DNA of 64,000 bases from JACDAN01 sp963801855 (GCA_963801855.1 CAWDGK010000002.1:248001-312000), one strand, 5' to 3'. Counted from the first letter of the stretch, positions 16,995 to 25,440 are shown. Made by a program: numbers and translations. The notes: generated by a model from the letters alone, not told the origin.

Positions 16995-17786
16995 ATGCCC
17001 GAAAGTCGCCTCTGGAGCCTCGTTGATGCCTTGCAGACGCCTGCCAGGCAGGCCGCCTCGCTCGACGTTGTCGACCACCGCCCCTGGCCGGTTCCAAGCG
17101 AGCCGTGGATCATGGGGCAGACCTGGGAGGAGCTGCTCTTCGCTCACTGGCGCGCACCGGCCGAAGCGCTTCGCCCGCACCTTCCCGAAGGGCTGGAGCT
17201 CGACACGTACGACGACGAGGCCTGGATCGGCGTCACACCGTTTCGCGTCAGCGGGTTGCGAGCTCGCGGGCTGCCCCCGCTTCCGCTCGTCTCGTCCTTT
17301 CTGGAGCTCAACACCCGGACGTACGTCACGGCAGGAGGCAAGCCGGGGATCTGGTTCTTCAGCCTCGATGCGGGCAGCGAAGTGGCTGTGGAGGCCGCAC
17401 GGCGCGCCTACAAGCTCCCGTACTTCCGCGCGGACATGCGGGCGGAGTGGCGGGACGGCGCACTGGACTACGAGAGCCGGAGGCGGGATCCCCGCGGCGC
17501 GCCGGCGGCGTTCCGCAGCCGTTCGCGGCCGATCGGCGACGTGCTCGACGCCGATCCTCGCTCGCTGGCGCACTTCCTGACCGAGAGGTACTGCCTCTAC
17601 ACGACGGACGACGGTCGCCTGAAGCGAGCGGAGATTCACCACGAGCCGTGGCCACTGCAGCCGGCCGAGGCCGAGATCCTCGAGAACACCATGCCTCCGC
17701 GCGGCATCGAGCTCGTCGACGAGACGCCACTGCTCCACTACTCGGCACGGCAGGACGTCGTGATCTGGTCGCTCGAAGATGCCTGA
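16995..17786 (+). CDS. DUF2071 (YqjF-like) protein
   Basis: 263-aa soluble protein of the DUF2071 family. Family marks visible are the N-terminal HRPWPVPSEPWIMGQTWEEL, LLFAHWRAPAEALRPHLPEGLELDT in outline, WIGVTPFRVSGLRARGLPPLP, SFLELNTRTYV, GIWFFSLDAG and LPYFRADM. The fold is acetoacetate-decarboxylase-like, but the function is unknown. The ORF overlaps the following oxidoreductase by 8 bases, so the two are probably cotranslated. Confidence 0.88.
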   Translation: MPESRLWSLVDALQTPARQAASLDVVDHRPWPVPSEPWIMGQTWEELLFAHWRAPAEALRPHLPEGLELDTYDDEAWIGVTPFRVSGLRARGLPPLPLVSSFLELNTRTYVTAGGKPGIWFFSLDAGSEVAVEAARRAYKLPYFRADMRAEWRDGALDYESRRRDPRGAPAAFRSRSRPIGDVLDADPRSLAHFLTERYCLYTTDDGRLKRAEIHHEPWPLQPAEAEILENTMPPRGIELVDETPLLHYSARQDVVIWSLEDA

Positions 17787-19185
17787 CGCCGTCGTCGTCG
17801 GGTCGGGCCCGAACGGGCTCGCCGCGGCGATCACCCTGGCGAGGGAGGGACGCTCGGTCCTCGTCGTCGAGGCGATGGAAACCGTTGGTGGAGGAATGCG
17901 ATCGGCTGAGTTGACCGAGCCTGGCTTCCTCCACGACGTCTGCTCCGCGATCCATCCGGCCGCCATCGGCTCTCCGTTCCTCAGCGAGTTGCCGCTGGAC
18001 GAGCACGGCCTGGAGTTCGTCCAGCCGCCGGCGCCGCTGGCCCATCCGTTTGACGACGGGACGGCGGTCATGCTCGAGCGTTCGGTCGACGAGACGGCTG
18101 CCGGCCTCGGCGCCGACAGCGAGAAATACCGCCGCCTCTTCGCACCCCTGGTGCGCGACAAGGGCCGGCTGCTGCCCTTCCTGCTCGGCTCGAGCCCCTT
18201 GCCCCGGCATCCTCTCGCAGCGGCTCGTTTCGGCCTGCTGGGCCTGCGCTCCGGCGTCGGCCTCACCCGGAGGTTCAAGGACCCCCGCGCGAAGGCGCTC
18301 TTTGCGGGGCTCGCGGCCCACTCGATCCAGTCCTTGCGGCGGAGCCCCACCGCGTCGTTCGGCCTTGTCCTCGGCCTGCTCGGCCATGCCTACGGCTGGC
18401 CGCTCGCGAAGGGCGGATCGCAGGCAATCGCCGACGCGATGGCCTCGTACCTTCGCTCGCTGGGCGGCGAGATCGAGACGGGCCGGCGGGTGGAGTCGAT
18501 CAACGAGCTGCCGGAGGCGAAGGTGACGCTCCTCGACCTGACCCCGAGGGAGCTCGTCCGCATCGCCGGCCATCGGCTTCCGAACCGCTACCTGCGGGCC
18601 CTGCGCCGCTATCGATACGGGCCAGGTGTCTTCAAGGTCGACTGGGCGCTGGACGGCCCTGTTCCCTGGCAGGCACCCGAGGTCGCCCGGGCCGCGACAG
18701 TCCACATCGGCGCGACGATCGAGGAGATCGTGGAGTCGGAGGACGCGGTCTGGCAGGACCGCGTCTCAGACCGGCCCTACGTCCTCGCCGCCCAGTCGTC
18801 GCTCTTCGATCCCACGAGGGCGCCCGACGGCAAGCACACGCTCTGGGCCTACTGCCATGTGCCGCACGGATCGCCGATCGACATGACCGACGCGATCGAG
18901 CGGCAGATCGAGCGGTTCGCGCCCGACTTCCGCGACCGGATCATCGCGCGGAGCACGCGCAGCGCCCTGGAGATGGAGGCCTACAACCCGAACTTCGTGG
19001 GCGGCGACATCAACGGCGGCGTCCAGGATCTCCTTCAGCTCTACACGAGGCCGGTTGTTCGCCTCAATCCGTACTCGACGCCCGTGGACGGGCTCTACAT
19101 CTGCTCATCGTCGACGCCGCCGGGCGGAGGCGTCCACGGTATGTGCGGCTACCTCGCCGCGAGGGCGGCGCTCAGCGCAACCTGA
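17779..19185 (+). CDS. FAD-dependent NAD(P)/phytoene-desaturase-like oxidoreductase (PYROXD2-like)
   Basis: 468 aa. The N-terminal Rossmann motif VVGSGPNGLAAAITLAREG binds FAD, followed by VVEAMETVGGGMRSAEL and GFLHDVCSAIHP, typical of the PYROXD2/CrtI-related group. The C-terminal flavin motif is ICSSSTPPGGGVHGMCGYLAA. CrtI enzymes desaturate carotenoids, but PYROXD2-like proteins act on unknown substrates, and no other carotenoid gene is nearby. Start ATG at 17779 within the end of the DUF2071 gene. The stop region is convergent with the WD40/RTX gene (14-base overlap). Confidence 0.87.
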   Translation: MPDAVVVGSGPNGLAAAITLAREGRSVLVVEAMETVGGGMRSAELTEPGFLHDVCSAIHPAAIGSPFLSELPLDEHGLEFVQPPAPLAHPFDDGTAVMLERSVDETAAGLGADSEKYRRLFAPLVRDKGRLLPFLLGSSPLPRHPLAAARFGLLGLRSGVGLTRRFKDPRAKALFAGLAAHSIQSLRRSPTASFGLVLGLLGHAYGWPLAKGGSQAIADAMASYLRSLGGEIETGRRVESINELPEAKVTLLDLTPRELVRIAGHRLPNRYLRALRRYRYGPGVFKVDWALDGPVPWQAPEVARAATVHIGATIEEIVESEDAVWQDRVSDRPYVLAAQSSLFDPTRAPDGKHTLWAYCHVPHGSPIDMTDAIERQIERFAPDFRDRIIARSTRSALEMEAYNPNFVGGDINGGVQDLLQLYTRPVVRLNPYSTPVDGLYICSSSTPPGGGVHGMCGYLAARAALSAT

Positions 19186-20512
19186 CGGTCTCGCAGTCCT
19201 TCGCGATCCGGTCGCCCGGATCGGCGCTGACTCCGTCGAGTCCCGGCCCGCAGCTGACGTCATCCGTGCTTCCGTCGCCGGAGACCGAGATGGTGTCGCG
19301 GCCTGCGCCTCCGGACACTCGATCTTCGCCGGCTCCGGGAAAGAGCAGGTCGCGACCCGGTCCGCCCAGGATCACGTCGTTGTTGCCATGGGTGACGACG
19401 AAGTCGTTGGCGGCGCCGGCATCGACGTAGTCCCGGCCGTGCCCGGTGTCGATGCGATCGTCGCCGCCTCGGCCCCAGATCCGATCGTCGCCGGCTCCCG
19501 GGAAGATCACGTCTCGTCCCTGCTTGCCGACGAGACGGTCGGCTCGGTCCGTGCCGTGGACGCACGGAGCGGTGTACAGGGCGCAGAGCGATCCGCTGAT
19601 CCTTCGCGGACGGGCACCCGTCGGCTCGGAGAGGTACAGCTCGGCTCCACGACCGGCTCTCAGGACCGTTGCGAGGCGCTCCCAGCGAGGGTCGAATGCC
19701 GCCTCGGCGTCCTCGGCGATCTTGCGCGACTTCGCGCCGTCGAGCGAGACGACTCGAACTCCGGTTCCGCCGGCAACCACGAGCTCCTCGCCGGAAGGGG
19801 CCCATTGCACCGGCGTACCAGCGCCGATCGGACGCTCGGCCGATCCATCAGGCCGCACCAGGTAGGTGAACCCGTCGCGCGCCACGGCGATCCAGGAGCC
19901 GTCAGGCGACCACGATGCGTACATACCCTCGGCGATTCGTTGCTCGCCGGTGCCGTCGGCGCGGACGACGAAGATCGAGCCCTGTCGGTGATAGCTGAGC
20001 CGCGACGAGTCCCCGGACCAGGCCGGACGCTGGCCGGCGGCGATCCGTCGGGCGTTCGTGCCGTCCGGCGAGACCAGCTGGAGCCCGGTGCGGTCTCTGT
20101 CCGTGTATGCGATCGACCGACCGTCCGGCGACCAGGTCGCCTCCATCCCATTCGCGATCGTCGTTTGGACGCCGGTGCGAGCATCCAGGACTGCGACGTC
20201 CGCCGAGTGGTTCTCCGAGGATGCGACGAGTCGACCGCTGTCCGGTGACCAGGAGACGTTCGTCGTACCCGCGAACGGTTTCGGAGCGGCGAGCCACCGT
20301 GTCTCACCTGTGCCGTCCCAGATTGCGACGCCCCACTTCGCGCAGACCCCCTCAGCCTCGAGGAGCGACGCGGCCAAGCTGCGGCCGTCGGGTGACCAGG
20401 CGACTCGGATGCCTCCAGGCGTATTCGTGCAATGGCCGGCTTGGCTCGACTGTGCCGGAATCGTCACGAGCATGACCGCGAGGATGGCGATTCCGAGTCT
20501 CATGGGACGCAT
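19172..20512 (-). CDS. Secreted WD40-like propeller with RTX calcium-binding repeats
   Basis: 446 aa. A signal peptide (IAILAVMLVTIPAQSSQA) precedes about seven TolB/PD40-like blades. Examples are VAWSPDGRSLAAS, VSWSPDSGRLVAS, ATWSPDGRSIAYT, PAWSGDSSRLSYH, ASWSPDGSWIAVA and VQWAPSGEELVVA. From about residue 320 there are haemolysin-type RTX nonapeptides (GADDRI-like turns, GRGGDDRIDTG, GGAGRDTIS), ending in DDVSCGPGLDGVSAD. RTX repeats fold on calcium. No type I secretion genes are present; the signal peptide implies Sec export. ATG at 20512, or 20503. Function unknown; a cell-surface or shed binding protein is plausible. Confidence 0.82.
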   Translation of the reverse strand: MRPMRLGIAILAVMLVTIPAQSSQAGHCTNTPGGIRVAWSPDGRSLAASLLEAEGVCAKWGVAIWDGTGETRWLAAPKPFAGTTNVSWSPDSGRLVASSENHSADVAVLDARTGVQTTIANGMEATWSPDGRSIAYTDRDRTGLQLVSPDGTNARRIAAGQRPAWSGDSSRLSYHRQGSIFVVRADGTGEQRIAEGMYASWSPDGSWIAVARDGFTYLVRPDGSAERPIGAGTPVQWAPSGEELVVAGGTGVRVVSLDGAKSRKIAEDAEAAFDPRWERLATVLRAGRGAELYLSEPTGARPRRISGSLCALYTAPCVHGTDRADRLVGKQGRDVIFPGAGDDRIWGRGGDDRIDTGHGRDYVDAGAANDFVVTHGNNDVILGGPGRDLLFPGAGEDRVSGGAGRDTISVSGDGSTDDVSCGPGLDGVSADPGDRIAKDCETVRLR

Positions 20513-20619
20513 GGTGACTGCCGGGGTGAAAGGAGTCTGTAAGGGTTTCAATTTGCAGCATTTTCTCCGTCTCAAATGGGTAAAGGTCTCTTTAACCAGG
20601 ACAAGGAGGCACGGCTCTC

Positions 20620-21234
20620 TTGAAACGCACACTCATCCTCATGACGGCAGTTCTCGCTGGACTGCTGCTCGTGACTGCAGCACTGGCCCATCCCGGTCAC
20701 CGGGGTAAGGGCAAGAGCAAGAAGCACAACAAGTACACGTTCACGGTGACGACCACCGACAACGGCTCCTGCGGCACGCCGTGGGCGACCGACGTCGTCA
20801 AGCGGACCTTCCGCGTCAAGAAGAATCGCGACGGCTCGTACACGCTGACGCGCTCCGATCGCGGCCGCTTCGTCACACTCGCCGGGAAGAGCCCGGGGGC
20901 CTGTGACACGACAGGCAGGCACGGGCAGACGATCCGCGCCGGCGTCCAGGGACGAATGGTCGGCTATCTCCGCGGCAAGGTCACCGGCGGGACGTTCAAC
21001 CCGAACGCCACCTGCACGGGCCCCGACTGCGGGTTCACCGACGTCTTCCTGACGACGTTTTTCGGTCCGAATGCGAAGTACTCGTGCTTCGAGAACAGCA
21101 TGGACTGCAGGTTCAACTTCAACTACGTCGCGCCGCGTCAGCGCCCGCTTCTGTTCCGCCATTGGCAGGACAAGGGCAAGGGTGCCGGGACCTTCCTGAA
21201 GGAAGAGTTCCGCGGCGACATCGCGGACGCGTAG
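20620..21234 (+). CDS. Secreted protein of unknown function, 204 aa
   Basis: TTG start at 20620 with AAGGAGG at 20603-20609. A clear signal peptide (KRTLILMTAVLAGLLLVTAALA) is followed by a His/Lys-rich start (HPGHRGKGKSKKHNK) and a beta-rich mature domain with six or so cysteines (SCGTPW, GACDTT, ATCTGPDCGF, YSCFENSMDCRF), which could form disulfides. I do not recognise the family. It is divergent from the WD40/RTX gene and followed by a strong hairpin terminator, so it is probably a single-gene unit. Confidence 0.75.
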   Translation: MKRTLILMTAVLAGLLLVTAALAHPGHRGKGKSKKHNKYTFTVTTTDNGSCGTPWATDVVKRTFRVKKNRDGSYTLTRSDRGRFVTLAGKSPGACDTTGRHGQTIRAGVQGRMVGYLRGKVTGGTFNPNATCTGPDCGFTDVFLTTFFGPNAKYSCFENSMDCRFNFNYVAPRQRPLLFRHWQDKGKGAGTFLKEEFRGDIADA

Positions 21235-21255
21235 GTCTCAGCTCAACGGATCCAT

Positions 21256-21281
21256 CGGGAGCCCGCTTCGGCGGGCTCCCG
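21256..21281 (+). terminator. Hairpin terminator after the 204-aa secreted gene
   Basis: CGGGAGCCCGC, loop TTCG, GCGGGCTCCCG: a perfect 11-bp stem with a stable tetraloop, 21 bases after the stop. No long T-tract. Confidence 0.75.
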
Positions 21282-21298
21282 TCGTTTCCGGTCCCGTC

Positions 21299-21304
21299 TA
21301 GCCT
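21299..21304 (+). promoter_or_regulatory. -10 hexamer TAGCCT, leaderless-type
   Basis: TAGCCT ends 6 bases before the GTG at 21311 of the CDF transporter gene, just after the terminator hairpin. Confidence 0.5.
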
Positions 21305-21310
21305 TCCCGC

Positions 21311-22654
21311 GTGAGTCCGCAGCGGCGTACCGCTCTCGTCTCCGTCTTCGCGGCGGTCGTGCTGATCGCACTCAAGCTCGGCGCGGGACTCGCGAGCGGA
21401 AGCCTCGGGCTCGTCTCCGAGGCGATCCACTCCGGAACCGATCTCGTCGCAGCGCTCCTGACGTTCTTCGCGGTCGGCGTTGCAGGACGTCCGGCCGACA
21501 GCGGCCATCCATACGGCCACGGAAAGGCCGAGCATCTCGCCGCCCTCGCCGAGGCGACGATCCTGGTCCTTGCCAGCCTGTTCCTCTCGTTTCGGGCGCT
21601 TTCGTACATCGTGGGCTCGTCCGAGCCCGAGGTGAGGGCGACCTGGTACGCGTTCCTGGTTCTCGGAATCGTGATCGTCGTCGACGCCAGCCGGACACTT
21701 GTCTCATTGCGGGGATCCCGGCGCTACGGGAGCGCCGCACTCCAGGCCAACGCGTTGCATTTCGCCAGCGATCTCGGCGGCTCCTTCGCGGTGCTCGTCG
21801 GACTCCTGCTCGTTGCTTCCGGATACCCCCGCGCAGACTCGATCGCCGCCCTCTTCGTCGCCGTGCTGGTGCTGCTCGCCGCGGCGCGGCTGATCCGGAC
21901 GAACGCCGACGTGCTGATGGATCGGACATCCGACGCTGCGGACGAGGCGGCACGTGCCGCGATCGCCGGGCTCGATCCACCCGTCGAGCTGCGCCGGCTC
22001 AGGCTCCGCCAATCCGGAGGACGAGCTTTCGCCGACGTCGTGATCGGCGTCCCTCCGGGGGCCGCAGTCGCACAGGGGCATGCGGCCGCGGATGCGGTCG
22101 AGCGGGCGGTGCAGGAGGCGTTGCCGCACAGCGACGTCGTCGTCCACGTCGAGCCGGGGACGGAAGCGGAGCTGCGCGAGCTCGTGCTTGCGTCTGCCCT
22201 TCGGGTACCGCGGGTGCGCGAGGTGCACAACGTCCGGGTCGTGACGGTGGACGGAGGGGTCGAGGTCGGCCTGCACCTGAAGCTGCCCGGCGAGCTCTCC
22301 CTCGAGGACGCGCACGGCGTCGCCACGCAGGTTGAGAGCGCGATCTCCACCGACCTCCCGGCGATCTCGGCGGTCCGGACGCACCTCGAGCCGCTTCGCG
22401 AGGCGGCTGAGGGCGAGCGCTACGGAGAGATCGGGGAGGAGGAGCTTGCCGCGGTCGTCGAGCGCCTGACCGGCGAGCGCCCGCGCGACGTTCGGCTCGT
22501 CGGCACCGACGAGGGGCTCCTCGCGTTCGTCACGGTCCGGGTCGAGGCGGATGCGACGCTGGCGGAGGCCCATCGGCTCGCCTCCGAAGTGGACGAGGGG
22601 ATTCGCGCCGAACGCCCTGAGATCGCCGACGTCGTGGTGCACACGGAGCCATGA
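21311..22654 (+). CDS. Cation diffusion facilitator (zinc/divalent metal efflux) with extended C-terminus
   Basis: 447 aa. Six transmembrane helices occupy roughly residues 8-205. The metal-site pairs are HSGTD in helix 2 and HFASD in helix 5, and the loop GHPYGHGKAEHLA is typical. CDF proteins export Zn, Fe, Mn or Co using the proton gradient. After the membrane part the cytoplasmic region is about 240 residues, far longer than the usual 90-residue dimerisation domain. It appears to contain three ferredoxin-like repeats: around VVIGVPPGA, then VVHVEPGTEAELRE to VHNVRVVTV, then TVRVEADATLAEAH ending in VVVHTEP. GTG start. Confidence 0.9.
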   Translation: MSPQRRTALVSVFAAVVLIALKLGAGLASGSLGLVSEAIHSGTDLVAALLTFFAVGVAGRPADSGHPYGHGKAEHLAALAEATILVLASLFLSFRALSYIVGSSEPEVRATWYAFLVLGIVIVVDASRTLVSLRGSRRYGSAALQANALHFASDLGGSFAVLVGLLLVASGYPRADSIAALFVAVLVLLAAARLIRTNADVLMDRTSDAADEAARAAIAGLDPPVELRRLRLRQSGGRAFADVVIGVPPGAAVAQGHAAADAVERAVQEALPHSDVVVHVEPGTEAELRELVLASALRVPRVREVHNVRVVTVDGGVEVGLHLKLPGELSLEDAHGVATQVESAISTDLPAISAVRTHLEPLREAAEGERYGEIGEEELAAVVERLTGERPRDVRLVGTDEGLLAFVTVRVEADATLAEAHRLASEVDEGIRAERPEIADVVVHTEP

Positions 22655-22674
22655 CACGTCTGTTTCGGCCAAGG

Positions 22675-22691
22675 CGAGTGTCAGACACTCG
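22675..22691. promoter_or_regulatory. Perfect inverted repeat upstream of the FAH/homogentisate dioxygenase pair
   Basis: CGAGTGTC, one base, GACACTCG: an 8-1-8 perfect palindrome ending 24 bases before the GTG at 22716. It could be an operator for a catabolic regulator or a small RNA hairpin. Confidence 0.45.
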
Positions 22692-22715
22692 TCATGTCTC
22701 GCGGGGACAGGGCCT

Positions 22716-23561
22716 GTGAGGCTCTGCATGTTCTCGCCGAAGGGCAAGGAGCTCCACCGCGGCTGGCCGGGCCGGATCGAGGGCGACCGGGTGATCCAGC
22801 TCGCCGCCCAGACGCTCCAGTCGTTCTTCACCGGCGGAGGGCAGGCGCGCGAGCACGCCGAGTACCCGCTCGCCGAGGTCGATCTCCGGCCGCCTGTCCT
22901 CAAGCCGCCGTCGGTGCGGGACTTCTACGCGTTCGAGCAGCACGTCAAGGCTGCGTACGACCGCCGTGGTCGCGAGGTGCCGGAGGAGTGGTACCGGACT
23001 CCGGTCTTCTACTTCTCGAACCCGAACGCGATGTACGGCCCGGAGGATGAGATTCCGTATCCGGACGGGACGAGCGAGCTCGACTACGAGCTCGAGGTCG
23101 CCGCCGTCATCGGGGCCGACGGGGAGATCGGCGGCTTCACGGTCATGAACGACTGGTCCGCGCGAGACCTCCAGCGCGAGGAGATGAGCGTCGGCCTGGG
23201 GCCGGCGAAGGGCAAGGATTTCGCGACGAGCATCGGCCCTGTGGTGGTCACGCCGGACGAGTTCGACGGTTCGGAGGCCGTGATGACCGCCCGCGTCAAC
23301 GGCGAGGAGCGGTCACGCGGAAACCTCGCCGACATGCACCACTCGTGGGAGGCGATCCTCGGCCATGCGGCTCGCAACACGGAGCTCTGCCCGGGCGACA
23401 TCCTCGGCTCGGGGACGGTCGGCTCCGGGTGCATCCTCGAGCTCGGCGACGAGCGCTGGCTCCAGCCGGGCGACGTCGTCGAGCTCGAGGTCGAAGGGAT
23501 CGGCGTGCTCAGGAACCGTGTCGGGGAGCCTTCGCCGGAATCACCCTGCAAGCGGTCTTGA
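22716..23561 (+). CDS. Fumarylacetoacetate hydrolase family protein
   Basis: 281 aa. C-terminal FAH domain with the metal-binding acidic residues in YELEVAAVIG and a typical FTVMNDWSARDLQREEM; KGKDFATSIGPVVVT and GDILGSGTVGSGC follow. With homogentisate dioxygenase 25 bases downstream, hydrolysis of fumarylacetoacetate or maleylacetoacetate-derived product is the most likely role. FAH-fold enzymes also include other hydrolases and decarboxylases, so this rests on context. GTG at 22716; the frame extends further upstream antisense-like but without credible starts. Confidence 0.88.
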   Translation: MRLCMFSPKGKELHRGWPGRIEGDRVIQLAAQTLQSFFTGGGQAREHAEYPLAEVDLRPPVLKPPSVRDFYAFEQHVKAAYDRRGREVPEEWYRTPVFYFSNPNAMYGPEDEIPYPDGTSELDYELEVAAVIGADGEIGGFTVMNDWSARDLQREEMSVGLGPAKGKDFATSIGPVVVTPDEFDGSEAVMTARVNGEERSRGNLADMHHSWEAILGHAARNTELCPGDILGSGTVGSGCILELGDERWLQPGDVVELEVEGIGVLRNRVGEPSPESPCKRS

Positions 23562-23574
23562 GCGCGGCCGCCGA

Positions 23575-23580
23575 TATCCT
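23575..23580 (+). promoter_or_regulatory. -10 hexamer TATCCT, leaderless-type
   Basis: TATCCT ends 6 bases before the ATG at 23587. It could give homogentisate dioxygenase its own transcript in addition to one from the FAH gene. Confidence 0.5.
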
Positions 23581-23586
23581 GTGGCC

Positions 23587-24792
23587 ATGCCGACCTACCA
23601 GACCCGCGGCGACGTCCCCCGCAAGCGGCACATCCAGTTTCGGGACAACGGCACCCTCCTGACCGAAGAGGTCATGGGCCTCGAGGGGTTCACGGGGAAC
23701 GAGTCGATCCTGTACCACCTCACCTCGCCCTGCCGGATCAAAGAGCTCGGCGACTTCCAGCCCATCAAGCGCGACGAGTGGGTGCCCGACGCCCACGCGC
23801 ACCGGCATTTCAAGACGATCGGGATCGAGCCAGACGGCGACGAGGTCTCCGGCCGCAAGCTCCTGATGTGGAACAAGGACGTCGAGATCTCACTCGTCCG
23901 CCCGAAGGAGTCGATGGACTACTTCTTCCGGAACGGCGAGGGCGACGAGGTGTACTTCGTCCACGAGGGCACAGGGACGCTGCATACGACCTTCGGCGAC
24001 CTGCCCTACAAGGAGGGCGACTACGTCGTCATCCCGCGCGGCACCACCTACCAGTTCGAGCCCTCAGGCCCTCAGCGCTACGTGCTCTTCGAGACGCCGG
24101 GCCTGATCGAGATTCCGAAGCGGTACCGGAACCAGTACGGGCAGCTGATGGAGCACGCGCCGTTCTACCACCGAGACATCCACCCGCCGACCGAGCTCCA
24201 GACCTTCCGGGACCGCGGCGAGTTCCAGCTGAAGATTCGGGTCCGGGACGGATACCAGGACTACGAGATCGACTACCACCCCTTCGACGTGGTGGGCTGG
24301 GACGGCTACCTGTACCCGTGGACGTTCAACATCCACGACTTCGAGCCGATCACAGGGCGCATCCACATGCCGCCGCCGTCACACCAGACGTTCTCCGGCC
24401 CGAACTTCGTCATCTGCTCGTTCTGTCCGCGCAAGCTGGACTTCGACCCCCAGGCGATCCCGATCCCGTACCACCATTCGAACCTTCAGAGCGAGGAGAT
24501 GATCTATTACGTCTCCGGCAACTTCGGGTCGCGAAAGGGGATCGAGGTCGGCTCGGTCACGCTGCACCCGTCGGGGATCCCGCACGGACCGCATCCCGGT
24601 CTCGCGGAGAAGTCGATCGGAATGTCGGAGACGCACGAGCTCGCCGTCATGTGCGACACCTTCAATCCGCTGAAGCTGACGAAGCTTGCGAAGGGCCTCG
24701 ACGACGGGGAGTACGCCTACTCCTGGTACTCGGAGGACGGGGTGCCGGGCTCGTACGACGCCGACCCCGCCGGCGCGACCTCACACTTCTAG
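23587..24792 (+). CDS. hmgA: Homogentisate 1,2-dioxygenase
   Basis: 401 aa. Opens the homogentisate ring to maleylacetoacetate using Fe(II). Family marks are YFVHEGTGTLHTTFGDLPY with the cupin strand YVVIPRGTTYQFE, the central PFDVVGWDGYLYPWTFNIHDFEP in outline, FSGPNFVICSFCPRKLD, IPYHHSNLQSEEMIYY (His/Glu iron ligands) and LHPSGIPHGPHPG. Slightly shorter than the proteobacterial enzymes (about 430). It completes, with HPPD at 14477 and the FAH-family gene immediately upstream, most of the tyrosine to fumarate plus acetoacetate route; no maleylacetoacetate isomerase is seen here. Confidence 0.95.
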   Translation: MPTYQTRGDVPRKRHIQFRDNGTLLTEEVMGLEGFTGNESILYHLTSPCRIKELGDFQPIKRDEWVPDAHAHRHFKTIGIEPDGDEVSGRKLLMWNKDVEISLVRPKESMDYFFRNGEGDEVYFVHEGTGTLHTTFGDLPYKEGDYVVIPRGTTYQFEPSGPQRYVLFETPGLIEIPKRYRNQYGQLMEHAPFYHRDIHPPTELQTFRDRGEFQLKIRVRDGYQDYEIDYHPFDVVGWDGYLYPWTFNIHDFEPITGRIHMPPPSHQTFSGPNFVICSFCPRKLDFDPQAIPIPYHHSNLQSEEMIYYVSGNFGSRKGIEVGSVTLHPSGIPHGPHPGLAEKSIGMSETHELAVMCDTFNPLKLTKLAKGLDDGEYAYSWYSEDGVPGSYDADPAGATSHF

Positions 24793-25440
24793 AGCGCTCA
24801 CGAGCTTCGTGTGGGCGTCGTCTGCGACGGGGCCGCCGTGGGTGAGCAGGAGCAGGTCGACCTCCTCGTCGAGCAGCGGTCGCAGAGCATCGGCCACGTC
24901 CTTTCGGGTCACGTCGTCCCTGAGCCAGTCGGCGGGGCAGATGCGCACCCCGTCCAGAATCACGTCGCCGAACGCCACGGCCCGGTGCGAGGGGAGGTAG
25001 AGGACCGCTTCACCTTGGCGGGATACGTCGTACGCGCGAATTTCGCCGGGAAGCTCGTCCGCGGAGGAATAGGGCCTCGGTGAGCCGAGCTCTTCGGCGA
25101 CCTCGTCCGGCGCGCCCGCCGGCAGCCAGATGGTCGTCCCGGCATAGCGGTCGGCGATGGCGCGAGCACTCCTCGCGTGCCAGAAGACCGTGATCAGGAT
25201 GGCAGGCGCCCCGTGGCTCTCCACGTCCCCGTCGAGCGCCTCCCAGAGGCGCTTCGCCTCCGTTTCGTCGCCCGGCACCTGCGGGTCGATCAAGACGAAA
25301 GAGCCGTCACCCGAGACGAGGGCGTACGACGAGACGATTTCGTCCCAGCCCAGGCCGTCTTTGCCGCGAGCCTCGGGCTTCCAGTCCGGATGCCGGGCGG
25401 TCCAGTGCCAGAGGTGCGGTGCGATCTGCTCGAGGGCCAT
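24781..25440 (-). CDS. Metallo-beta-lactamase-fold protein with degenerate metal motif
   Basis: 219 aa with an MBL-like layout: VLIDPQVPGDE after the first strands, a central ITVFWHARSARAI where HxHxDH normally lies, and LLLTHGGPV near the C-terminus. Only one His of the HxHxDH motif remains (FWHARSA), so zinc-dependent hydrolase activity is doubtful. I have seen this kind of degenerate member annotated as an MBL-fold hydrolase in actinobacteria, but no activity is established. Convergent with hmgA: the coding ends overlap by 12 bases. It has its own TACCGT hexamer upstream. Confidence 0.75.
   Translation of the reverse strand: MALEQIAPHLWHWTARHPDWKPEARGKDGLGWDEIVSSYALVSGDGSFVLIDPQVPGDETEAKRLWEALDGDVESHGAPAILITVFWHARSARAIADRYAGTTIWLPAGAPDEVAEELGSPRPYSSADELPGEIRAYDVSRQGEAVLYLPSHRAVAFGDVILDGVRICPADWLRDDVTRKDVADALRPLLDEEVDLLLLTHGGPVADDAHTKLVSALEV

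Noticed and set aside
15960..18350. Long 796-codon open frame on the minus strand through the DUF2071 and oxidoreductase genes
   Set aside because: Only its last 340 codons (the HTTM gene) look like a protein. The rest is antisense to two strong genes and reads as low-complexity Arg/Pro/Ala, a typical high-GC shadow.
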